This document shows, piece by piece, positions 54,688 to 64,000 of a DNA stretch of 64,000 bases. The stretch is from Dichomitus squalens LYAD-421 SS1 (lineage: Eukaryota > Basidiomycota > Agaricomycetes > Polyporales > Polyporaceae), in the NCBI RefSeq assembly GCF_000275845.1, contig NW_006766884.1, positions 1,980,254 to 2,044,253 of the forward strand, given 5' to 3'. Both the position numbers and the translations under genes were made by a program. The notes below the pieces were generated by a model, which worked only from the letters and a program-made list of their open reading frames with translations, was not told the DNA's origin and searched no databases. Position 1 is the stretch's first letter. Every line of letters begins with the position of its first letter.

Positions 54688-56119
54688 ATGGCGAGCACGA
54701 TTCCTCAGCCCATGGCGCCCAGCACGGCGAACTGGCACTGGAAGAACAAGACGGTCACGTCCTGGGCGAAGCAATGGTTCGACCGCGAGTTGACAAGCGT
54801 ACGCGTGTCTGGAGATGGAAGTGAGGAGGTTGCTGTCAGTCGTGTGGTGGAGGTGGATGGGGACGTTGAGCTGGGACAGCGGAAAAGCAAGTGCGTGTTA
54901 TGTCCCTTTGTCTGGTGCACCTGGTGTGGCGGGGAGTATCGCACAGCTAACGTGTGCGCGTGTAGGCTGATCACGATCTATGACTGCAAGGTCGTACTGA
55001 ACTGGTCGGGCACCGCGTCGGACGGGACCGCCGTCGAGGGCAAGCTGACTATTCCTGAGGTCTCGCACGAGAATACGCTCGACGGCACCTCCGACTACGT
55101 CGTACGTGGATCTCTGACCCCAACGCTTCCTGTGCTTTCAACGCTCACTCCGTTGCAGTACGAATGGAGCCTAACCACTTCGCGCTCCCCGGCGGTCGAT
55201 GCGCTCTTCCAGCTGGCGAAGTCACGTCTGCCCGCCGCGCTCGAGGCCAAGTTCTCCACGTTCCCCGCCGCGATCATCGACACGCATGGCAAAGACCTGA
55301 CAGTCTCCGCGGACCCCTCACGGCAGGGCACGCCTGTACCCTCTGGGGCCCCATCTGGTTCTGTTTCCGACTCCACTGCGGCGAAGAAGGCGGACGCAGC
55401 CCCAACTGTGAAGAAGACGGAGAAGGCGAACAACACGACGACGGTGACGGTGGACGCGCACTTCATGGCGGCGGCGGACGACCTGTTCTCGCTGCTGACG
55501 GACGAGCGGAGGATACCGCAGTGGACGCGCGCCCCCGCGAAGGGTGCTGCGGAGCCGGGGAAGGAGTATAGTTTGTTCGGGGGTGGGGTGACGGGCACAT
55601 TCGTCAGCGTAGAGCCGCCCAAGCAGTTTGTGCAGACGTGGAAGCTGTCGAGTCCGACGTGGCCGTCGGGTGGGTGGTTGGGTAATATCTCCTAGAGGGT
55701 TGCTGCAGTTGTGCTAACGTTTGTTGGTAGATCATACTGCTACTCTCACGACGACGTTGGATCAGGGCAGTGACTCGACGAAGGTGACATGGCAGCTCGA
55801 TGGTGTTCCTCTAGGTATAGAGGAGGAGATCACTCGCAACCTCAACGGCTACTAGTATGTGCTTGAGATCGACTTTCCTACATGATTTTAACTCACCACA
55901 CCTCACAGCGTGCACGGGCTGAAGTCCATCGGGTATGTACAAGTCCATCCTTACGTTCCTCCACCCCAAAAGAAACGCCTCCCGGCCGATGCGCACACGA
56001 AGCGGAAGCAAGCAGGTAAAACGCAGAGCGCTGCGTCTAACGCTTGCTTGGCGGTCGGCTTGGCGAGTCTCGCGCTTGCGACCGCGTTCGCTTTCCCGTA
56101 CTTCTACAGCCGGCCGTGA
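54688..56119 (+). CDS. AHA1: Activator of Hsp90 ATPase with a C-terminal membrane segment
   Basis: Start MASTIPQPMAPSTANWHWKN; the N-terminal domain follows with VTSWAKQWFDREL and, after an intron, LITIYDCKVVLNWSG, PEVSHEN and YEWSLTTSRSPAVDALF. A serine/threonine/lysine-rich linker leads to the AHSA1 domain: TVDAHFMAAADDLFSLLTDE, FGGGVTGTFVSVEPPKQFVQ, TWKLSSPTWPS and DHTATLTTTLD, ending VHGLKSIGYVQ. AHA1 binds Hsp90 and stimulates its ATPase. Usually the protein ends at about this point. Here it continues for about 65 residues, first basic and proline-rich, then NACLAVGLASLALATAFAFP and YFYSRP. That final segment is long and hydrophobic enough to be a tail anchor. Introns at 54890, 55100, 55668 and 55856 keep the frame. 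Confidence 0.9.
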
Positions 56120-57292
56120 ACACTGTCTGGGTCTGGGGGCTCTGCTCTGCTCGCTCGGTATCCTGTTTTACTGTATGTTCGTGTAATTGACACCCTCTTT
56201 TTGGGCTTGTGTGTATGCACAGGTTGGGCACGGTGCTGTGATGAACACGACGCTAGGCAAAATGTGCCGAGGACGCTGATGGCCGGTGCTGGAAGACGGA
56301 CCGGAAGGGCGGGGACGCTGGTGGAAGATGGGTTTGGGGTGTCGGGGGTCGCGCGTCGCGAGAGGCGTACGTGGGACCGGCGCGCTGTTTGGCGCGTCGG
56401 GAGTTGTTGTCGCAGACGGGTGAGCGAGAGCGTGCTACCCGCGTAGTTTTGCTCAATCAATGTAGAGAAGCATAGAACACAATGTATTTCTGGATACCTT
56501 CTCTGTGCCGGCTCGACACTGCGCAGAAAAAACCAAAGATGCAGAGTATTTGGGTAGAGGTCTCGGTCGTCCGCTCAACGCAACGCTGTAAACTACCCGG
56601 AGCGCGCATGGTTAGCGCTGTTGCCATAGGCTACACGCTCCCGTGACTGGAATACGCGATGGCGCCTAAGGGAAGCGCATTACGTCCTGCGTTCTCTTCG
56701 GGTTTGTTCCCGCTGTCGCCCTCGACCGTCTCCGTGCCCCTTCTTCTTCGACCCATCGCCCACGACCTCTTCACGACCAGCCCAACGACGCAGGTCCCGT
56801 GTTTCGCATTTCTTGTCAAACACTACATGCTGTGAGCGTTCCTGTTCCCGAATGACATCCGGACGTGCGAAACTGAATGTTGATCCGCTTCATCTCGGCA
56901 CTGCAAATCGCTGCGCCCGTCACTACTTACTTGCGCTGGTCAACGTGGTCGCGGTTCGTTTTGCAGAATTTTGGGCGTCTGACGTCTTGTTAGGCCAAAC
57001 CCAGGGAGTTACCGACCTCGACGTTCACCGTCCATGTCTCTATGACCATCGAAGACCCTCCATGGAAGAAAAAGAGTGAGTCCCTCCTCATTTGTTTGTT
57101 TCATCCCGCCATGCATGTCGCATCAAGACCTGCCCATCTTGCGTCACCGAACTGTTCACCAGCACAGGCTACTGCCGCCGAGACTGCACCGTGGTCAAGT
57201 CCGAAGAAGAATGTGTGGGGTCGTCGGCGACGACCTCGTTTCGTCATTCGCGCAACTCCGTCTTCTGATTGGTCGTACATGGCTGACGACCG
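56120..57292. other. Upstream region of the CCCH-ankyrin-AAA+ gene
   Basis: About 1.2 kb. No independent gene was recognised. The right end (57042-57260) may hold one or two small 5' exons of the next gene: an ATG at 57042 with a donor near 57075, and a cysteine-rich stretch (TCPSCVTEL, YCRRDC) near 57126-57200. I could not join them in one frame without doubt, so the gene is started at 57293. Confidence 0.4.
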
Positions 57293-60200
57293 ATGTCTCA
57301 TAAAGCGCGCCCATGTCCCTTCTACTCGCAGGGCCGTTGTCTCTTCGCAGACTCGTGCAACTTCATGCACACTGTCAGGATTCGACGACCGGACAGCGTG
57401 CTGGGCTCCGAAGACTCAGACCAGCCGGACTTTCGCCTGCGCATCGACTCCCCCACTCCGGCCAAGACCGTGCGGTTTACGTCGCCGTCTAGGTCACCCC
57501 GCACCACAAGTCTGCTTCTGGCACTGGGAGATGTCATCCAGCTTGAGGAGGAGGAGGAGGGTGACTGGGAGGAAGGGGAATCGGGAGAGCTCGAGTCGTC
57601 ATCTGGAGAAGGCTCAGAGGGGCGCACCAGCGGGGACTATTCCCATGCGGGTCCTGTCGCTGCCTCGAGTAGCACAGGAAATTTAGAGCCGAATCCCCCT
57701 GGACTTCATTCCGGTGCGGTCTCGGATAACTCTCTTCGACCTACACCCATACTCGGACTCAGCGAAGACGCAAGGAGGCTGCTTCATTGCATCCCCTCCC
57801 CTCCTCGGGATGCTTCGCCTCATCTCCCGGAAGCTTCCATAACGGACGGCTCAGCAACCCTCGTGGACGGATCCTCGTCGTGGTCGGGGACTCCCAGTGC
57901 AAGTACGGCCATCATTGACGAGGACGTTACCGTTGCACGCTTCCGCCACTCGATGACGTCTCAAGATCCTCTACACTCAAATCGTGAATCAATCAGCTCG
58001 TATCTGCAAGATTCTCCAGGGGGTTCTGCGATCGTTTCGGACTACTTCCCGTCTAGGCGCACTTCCGAGGCCCCGGACTTATACTCGCCGTCAAGGCGAG
58101 CGTCCACCGTATTCGAAGTGCACTCTCCTGCTCCCTCCTGTTCCGGGCCCGCTCCCATCGCGCCGGAGTCTCTACCCCTGCCACTTTCACCCAACTCTCC
58201 TCCCTCAGACATTCCCGACATCCAGCCACCCGCACGCCCAACGTCCACAGTGCCCGAGCTTCGTCGACTCTCCATCCTCTCCCACCGGAGCCGTTTCACA
58301 GTTTCCTCGCACGACTCCATCTCATCTGGTCTCCTCTCCCCCATCGACCTCACAGGCGCGCGGCGCATCAGTTTCGCGAGCATCCCAGGAGCTCTCGAAC
58401 GTGAAGAGTCATTCGACTCCGGCTACGCGGAGTTCTCGGGGCCAGAACCGATGCGGCGGTCACCTCCACGCAGCCCGCGGCGGCTTTCGACGCTCTCGAT
58501 CTTGTCGTCCCCGTTCGGCTCGCCGTCGGCGCGCATGGCTCAAGCAGGGGCCGGGGCTGGGGTGTCGGGTCTCTTCTCGCCGAGGTTTGGGGCGTTCACA
58601 AATTCGCTTACACGGGATGCACATGATGGAGAGTCGGGCCACTCTAGGAATGATAGCGTGGACTCGCAGCAATTTACGCGGGAGGACGCGGAGGTCGCGA
58701 TCCAGGTGCAGCGCCAGTCCGGGGCGTCGTTCGAAGACATCCCAGCTGATCCAGAGGAGTCGTCCCTGTTCAGCGCACTGAACGCATCCGAGTTTTTGGG
58801 CGCCGAGGATGATTTGCTGCACGCGGGCGAGGCGTCATTCGGGTCGGACGACTCGATGGCGTCGTTGTACGACCAGTACTACACCCCGACAACGCATACA
58901 AGGTCTGTCCCTGATGGCGAGGGCGAGGGCGAGCAGGAGGCGTCGCCCACGGTGATGTTCAGGTCCTACGCGCCCCACCAATCACCACTGCGGGATGAAC
59001 AGGGTGATGCTTCGCCACTCGACTTCAGCTATCTGCAAGAGACGTCGCCTGCGACCGTTATGGGCTCTCAGGAACCGTCGCCCCAGACTGTCGTTGCTTC
59101 GCAGGAACCCTCTCCGGCGAATGTAACGGTCGTCCCGGATTCACCAGAAGCTGCTGAGGAGCAATCGTTCGCGACCTCAGATTTCTACGAGGAGCTCGCA
59201 TACTTGGATCCCGAAGACATCCAGGAAGACATCTCAGTCGCTGCTGACGACTCTCAACAAGCCGGTCCTAGTACCTCCTTTGCTCGTTCTCCGTCCGCTG
59301 CCTCTTCCCTATCAGAGGCGCCTCGCGTGTTCTCTCCTATCACTCGTCCTCCTTCCTCTGCCTCGTCCGTGCAAGTTCCCAACTTCTCACTACCCAACAG
59401 TGCCCGCAACTCTATCGTTTTTGCCGCTCCCAGTCGAGCCGCTTCACCCGCCGCCTCAGTGCTAGACGAGAGCGCCGCGGAGAGCACGAGTCGACCTGCT
59501 TCTGCGCTCAGCCAGCATAGCGGGGGCTTGCGACGGCTGTCCCTGCAATCTGCTGCGTCGATGCACTCGTCGCAGTCTTCTCAGTCTGCGTCGAGGAAGG
59601 TTCCCTTCGGGTTCCGGACCTCGGTCTCGGACCGTTCGCAGTTGGCCCGTCCCGATAGCCTCCGTTTAAAGCCCCCACCATTGCTGGCAGTCGAGAACGT
59701 GCAGGAGGATACCCAGTCGCGGGCCACTACGCCTCTCTCGCCGGTCGAGGAGACGCCGTTGACCGGTTCTTCGACTTCGTCAAATCCTAGGAAATTGAAA
59801 CCTCTTCGTTTGGTGAGTCGTTAGCTCAGCCTGGTCTCCCTATGAATGTCTGATCATCGCCGTCCGTAGTCCATGATTCTCAGTTCGTCCTCGTCGTCGC
59901 TTGGCTCTGCATATCCTTCATCCAGCATCCCATCACTCACCACGGCTACCACTGCAACAACCGGTGCGCCTCCCATCATCTATCTAACGAGTGTTGCGCT
60001 GACGTTGCTTTAGCTTTCACCCCATCGTCCCCAACTGTATCATCAGATTACTCGTTATCTCATAATACATTGGTGCGTCCTATGTGCTCAGGCGACGTGC
60101 TTGAACCGAATGCCATCAACAGCTTTCATCTCCGCGTTCAAGCACTATACCTTCCCATCTACGCAATACCATCGGATCCTCACAACCTAACTCTCCTTTG

Positions 60201-62241
60201 CATATTAATCCTGCTATCGCTTCTCCGGGTCTGCAACCTGCATCTGCCCCCGCTACCCGCCCCCTCTCCTGGAGCAACCGCTTCTCCCGCAAGTCGTTGC
60301 TTTACCAGCCTTCGCGCCGCTACTCCGCTGTCCTAGAGCAGAGACAAGAAGAACAGTACGCGCGCTCGGAGAGTAGGCTCTCGGAGCCTATCGACTCGTT
60401 CGACGAGCGTCAGGAAGACGAGTATTATGGACATGATGATGCCGATCAAGCCGATGATACTATCCGCCGACCTGTTTCCGCAGAACCATCTGCACGTGAT
60501 CCTTCCATCTTCGCTGTTCAACAGGCCATCCAGCAGCAGAGGCGACAGTCCACATTATCTACCGCACAGTCACATCGAATCTCACTTCTTGTGGAGCCTG
60601 TCCATGCCATTGCGACGCCACGCCCTACCCTGCTCTTTGCTCTCGCAAGTGACAACGTCGAGGAAGTCCGCCGTGTTCTCGAGAGCGGGGAGGCGAACAT
60701 CAATGATGACGCTGCACCGCAGTCAGCTCTCGCGTTCACCATCGCCAACGACCAGCTGAAGAACAAGATGAAGATGGTTAAGCTGCTCCTTGCGTACGGT
60801 GCCGACACCTCCGTGCTGCGTGATGCAGAGGAAGACGAGCGTGAGGAACGGTCGTCCCGAAGAGGCTCAGGTCGCCTGTCCAGATTGTTGCAGAACGTGG
60901 ACCCTGCCACTCGGTGAGTGCATATTGAGGCGCAGCATCACGGATGGCCTTCAACTGAGATGTGGCCTCGCCGTGGTTCGTGTTCGTGATCGCTCAGGTA
61001 CTACATTGAGCGCGCGGACTCGCCTCAGACTCGCCGCGCTTCCGCGCTGATTCACAGGTCGTACTTTCGCCCGCTGACGCGGGTCCGATACGAGCTGATT
61101 GGCCAGGACCGGGTGTTGGAGCAGCTCTTCCGTGTCCTGAGTATGCCGTCAATGGCGCCCATCGTTGTCCTGCTTTGCGGTGAGTATGAGGCCATCGTGA
61201 GTGCTTTGGAGACTCAGCTGAAAGGTCCTGTGCAGGACCAAGTGGCCATGGCAAGAGCCTGCTTGCGCGTAAATGTGAGTCATCCCGCGGCTCGACTTGA
61301 ACGATCATTCTCACCGACCTCCCATCCGCCGCGTGCAGTCGGGTCTCTGTTGGGCGTGCCCACGCACACAGTCAACATGACCACTCTACGGGACACTAAC
61401 GACATATGGAAGAGCCATTCCATTGCTCCTCATGAAGTATGTAATATACTTAGCAGAGCGTTCACGCCGTTGCTCACCTAAGAAATATCTAGGAACCCTC
61501 GGACAAATCTCTCAAGGACTTTTTGATCGAGAATGAGGGAAAGCGTTGTGTTGTCGTGCTCGATGCAAGTGTTTGAATCCCGATTGACAGTCACCGTACA
61601 TGACTAGAGCTGTCTCGTTATACAGGAAATCGAGAAGACGCAGGACGAGAAGATACTGTCGTCGTTACTGATGCCATGGGAGTACGGTAAGTGAAGAGGT
61701 CACAGCATTCATATTCCATGTCTCTCGCTCATATGTATGGCTCCTTGCAGGCCGCTGCTCCTTTGAGGCTGGGTACCGCCACGTTGATGTATCAAAGGTG
61801 ATCTGGCTCGGCACATCCAACATCGGTCACAATCTCGTGTTTGAGCATCAAGATCAGCGCCCCTCGCCAGGAACACAACTTTCTCGCGAGGAGTATGTCG
61901 ACCTCATGGGCCTGCTCCGCCCACGGGTTTCGGAACGGCTTGGAGTATGTAACTTTCCTCAGCGCGGCTGAGAATAGTGACTGCAGTGGCTGACGTTACT
62001 CTTACAGCCATCCTTGCTTTCTCGCGTCACCGCCGTTTTGCCCTTCGTCGCGTTTACAACTGATGAAAAGATGGCGCTAGCCGCCGAGGCTCTGCACTCC
62101 TTGGTTGGGGAGACGGTGACTGATATGCCGCCTGCGACACGGGACCTCATTGTGCGGACCTCGCTGAACTCATACATCCCATCTGAGGGTGCAAGGTCGC
62201 TGTACCGCGCGGTTTCGACTCTGTTGTTGGACACGATCTAA
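57293..62241 (+). CDS. CCCH zinc finger, ankyrin and AAA+ (Hsp100-like) fusion protein
   Basis: Near the start is a CCCH finger, CPFYSQGRCLFADSCNFMH (C-x7-C-x5-C-x3-H). About 1,000 mostly disordered residues follow, rich in serine, proline and acidic residues, in one long exon plus short ones whose joins (59814/59875, 59960/60014 and near 60120) keep the frame. Then two ankyrin-type repeats (TLLFALASDNVEEVRRVLES and MVKLLLAYGADTSVL). The AAA+ module has the Walker A loop GPSGHGKSLLARK (exon about 61225-61275), Walker B RCVVVLDEIEK, sensor 1 VIWLGTSNIG, the arginine-finger region LLSRVTAVLPF, and a D2-small-type C-terminal domain with YIPSEGARSLYRAV. Ankyrin plus Clp/Hsp100 AAA+ resembles CLPB/SKD3-type disaggregases; the CCCH finger suggests RNA binding. 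An upstream coding exon is possible. Confidence 0.8.
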
Positions 62242-62849
62242 CAGAACATAGGCTATTCGATCTCTTTGGCTGGAACACACAGGCTCTCGAAGCAAGCGAT
62301 GCTTGAACCTTTCAATGACCTTCGCACACATCAATACCTCGGTCATTCCACGGTCATTCCACCCTGCTCCCGCACATGTTTTCCAAAGACTGTCGATGAC
62401 CGCGAGCGTAATGCCACTTATGTGTACTCGAGTAAAATATGCGGCTTGACTTACTTACAGGCTGAAGGGGAACACCAGGTAGCTCATTGCGTTATGATGT
62501 AGGTATGCAGTGGTATCACGATGTACCTACTTGCAGCAGTTAGTCGACATGGCAACGCCACCAGGCGGTGGGACACTCACCGTTCCAGATATATATCAGG
62601 GTTTGATGGATGTACTCTGCGGTGGCAAAGGGGCTCATATCAGCGCGACGGTACCTGAAACTTGCGACTGGGATGATTGGATGCCCTGTCCCGGTCGCCC
62701 GACGTTGATGGGCGCGGACAGCCTCGAGCAGGATATGATGGCAGCGATGTCACATATACTCCTTTGTTCTCTTCCTCAACGTCTTTGCTTTCCTGTCCTG
62801 TCCTTTCCCTTTCCCTCCCTTTCGTCTCGTTCCTTTTCTGCTTGTATTA
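62242..62849. other. Spacer between the AAA+ fusion gene and the SH3 gene
   Basis: No gene recognised. The right end is pyrimidine-rich (TTTCCCTTTCCC-like), which is common just upstream of fungal starts. A 137-codon frame (62510-62923) overlaps the true SH3 start in another frame. Confidence 0.5.
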
Positions 62850-63856
62850 ATGGCCGTTATTGCTTCTACTCATGCCCGCGCATTCCAGCGCAAGGACTTC
62901 CAGGCACACAATGTCGTCCGTAGCATTCTTCCCCGAGCTACTACCACAGAAAACGGACAGCCAGTCGTCAACCCTCTCCCCGTCTCTGTTCGGGTGTTGA
63001 CGGCCTTTTTTGTGATCCTGGGAGTGTTGCTCTTGGGTGAGTCGTAGTTCAAAGTACCAGATATGCACCAGAACCAAACAATGCATGGATTGAACTAGGC
63101 ATCGCTACATGGCGAATTGTCGTCTGGAAGCGTCGCAAGGCTATGACCGCCTCCCAGAAGTTCCGCAAAGATAGCTTCATCCCTAGCGAGAAGATCAGAC
63201 CGATCGCGGAGGGAAAGCCGATGGAGAAGCAGGAGGTTCTCGTCATCCTCCCTATGGAACCGCCCGCGACAGTGCAGCATTCCGCTAAGTGGGTGCCTCA
63301 AATTCCGAAGGGCCATGATGGCTCGGCCGTCGTCGATGTCAAGGTATCGATGGGTGAGGCCGCCAGGTCCCCACCCCCGACCTACACGGCTTACAAGTCC
63401 CCCGCGAGCACTCCGTCTACATCGCCTCGGCCGCCCGCATTGAACCTCCCCATCCTCACAGTGACGCATGAAGACAACAGCAACATGCTCTCCGTCCCCG
63501 CAGTCGCATCCCCCGTCCCGAGCCCCCGCCGCACGTCTTCGTTCCTGAAGGAGGCACCCGCTGAGAACAACCTCAAGCCGAAGCCGTCGATCAAGGGCCA
63601 GAAGCTCCCGCGCAAGATGCTCGTCGAGCACACCTTTATCCCGTCCCTCGCAGACGAGCTCTCGGTCAAAGTGGGCGAGGTCCTCACCATGCTCGAGGAG
63701 TACGAGGACGAGTGGTGCCTTGTCGAGCGCCTCGGCTCCCGCTCCGGTGAACGCGGCGTTGTGCCGCGCTTCTGCCTGAAGGAGCGCCCTCGGGGCCATA
63801 AGCGTGGCCAATCCTCTACCTCCGTCCGGAGCGGTGCGAGTTCCAAGACGCAGTGA
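62850..63856 (+). CDS. Single-pass membrane protein with C-terminal SH3 domain
   Basis: Exon 1 gives MAVIASTHARAFQRKDFQAH and a short extracellular segment, then VRVLTAFFVILGVLLL; the intron after LLLG joins to IATWRIVVWKRRKA, completing one membrane helix with a basic stop-transfer. The middle is proline- and serine-rich (PPPTYTAYKSPASTPSTSP). The C-terminal SH3 domain reads MLVEHTFIPSLADELSVKVG, EVLTMLEEYEDEWCLVERLG and ERGVVPRFCLKE, with the ALYDY-like, DELS, tryptophan and VVPxF positions all present. Fungal proteins of this type (Fus1-like layout) are thought to link the plasma membrane to the actin or polarity machinery; the specific role here is unknown. Confidence 0.82.
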
Positions 63857-64000
63857 GCGTGTAGACCGTCCGCTCTAGCATGATCACGACTTTGTCACGA
63901 CATTGCTTCGACGATCCGCGTAGCCACTACTCTCTTGGGCCGCACTGATTACCCCCTCCCTACGCACGCTAACCTCGACCACTCCCCGAGAGCACGGGAA
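63857..64000. other. 3' flank at the end of the window
   Basis: The last 144 bases follow the SH3 gene and show no coding signal. Confidence 0.5.

Noticed and set aside
1..64000. CRISPR arrays, phage or plasmid features, and intact transposons
   Set aside because: No regularly spaced repeats, integrase, reverse transcriptase or transposase signatures were seen; the gene structure is eukaryotic throughout.

Overview
The window is nuclear DNA from a filamentous basidiomycete. A wood- or litter-decay Agaricomycete, perhaps Polyporales, is the best guess, but this is an inference. Genes are dense on both strands and cut by many short GT-AG introns of about 45-70 bases. The families fit such a fungus: an alpha-beta fused tryptophan synthase, a DUF6533-type membrane protein, F-box/LRR proteins, C2H2-RING proteins, G-protein gamma subunits ending in CaaX boxes, and a monopolin Csm1/Pcs1 protein. 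There is no operon structure, no CRISPR array and no clear transposon. Exon joins were worked out by eye from reading frame and splice sites, so exact junctions carry some error.

Layout, 0-22 kb: a TLC-domain membrane protein (408-1887). Three head-to-tail C2H2-RING paralogues (2513-9894). Three same-strand ADGF/ADA2-type adenosine deaminase paralogues (10408-12670, 13046-15182, 17731-19891), with a Csm1/Pcs1 chromosome-segregation gene (15376-17252) on the other strand between the second and third. Then the eIF2B beta subunit (20461-22000).

Layout, 22-42 kb: a GC-rich gene-poor stretch, a small G gamma gene (24090-24525), a hypothetical protein, and a divergent pair made of tryptophan synthase (27474-30111) and an ankyrin-tailed L-asparaginase (30342-32839). 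Next comes an unsettled accessory patch (33.2-40.2 kb): an unknown two-copy family with one frameshifted copy, a minisatellite, a small gene whose predicted fold recalls the VapD/Cas2 type, a relic of an F-box gene, and the intact F-box/LRR gene. An intronless TetX-like flavin monooxygenase follows (40674-41927).

Layout, 42-64 kb: a second G gamma gene (43463-44196) head-to-head with a coiled-coil protein, a degenerate tRNA-like element, a ZCCHC8-type zinc-knuckle/PSP protein, a four-helix membrane protein, a DUF6533-like membrane protein, an intron-containing tRNA-Ser(AGA), a mitochondrial DUF3429/TMEM69-like protein, an AHA1 co-chaperone with a C-terminal membrane segment, a large CCCH zinc finger-ankyrin-AAA+ (Hsp100-like) fusion, and a membrane SH3 protein.

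Most genes are housekeeping and work independently. The most unusual parts are the two tandem triplications in the first 20 kb, the 33-40 kb accessory patch, the two G gamma genes, and the CCCH-ankyrin-AAA+ fusion.
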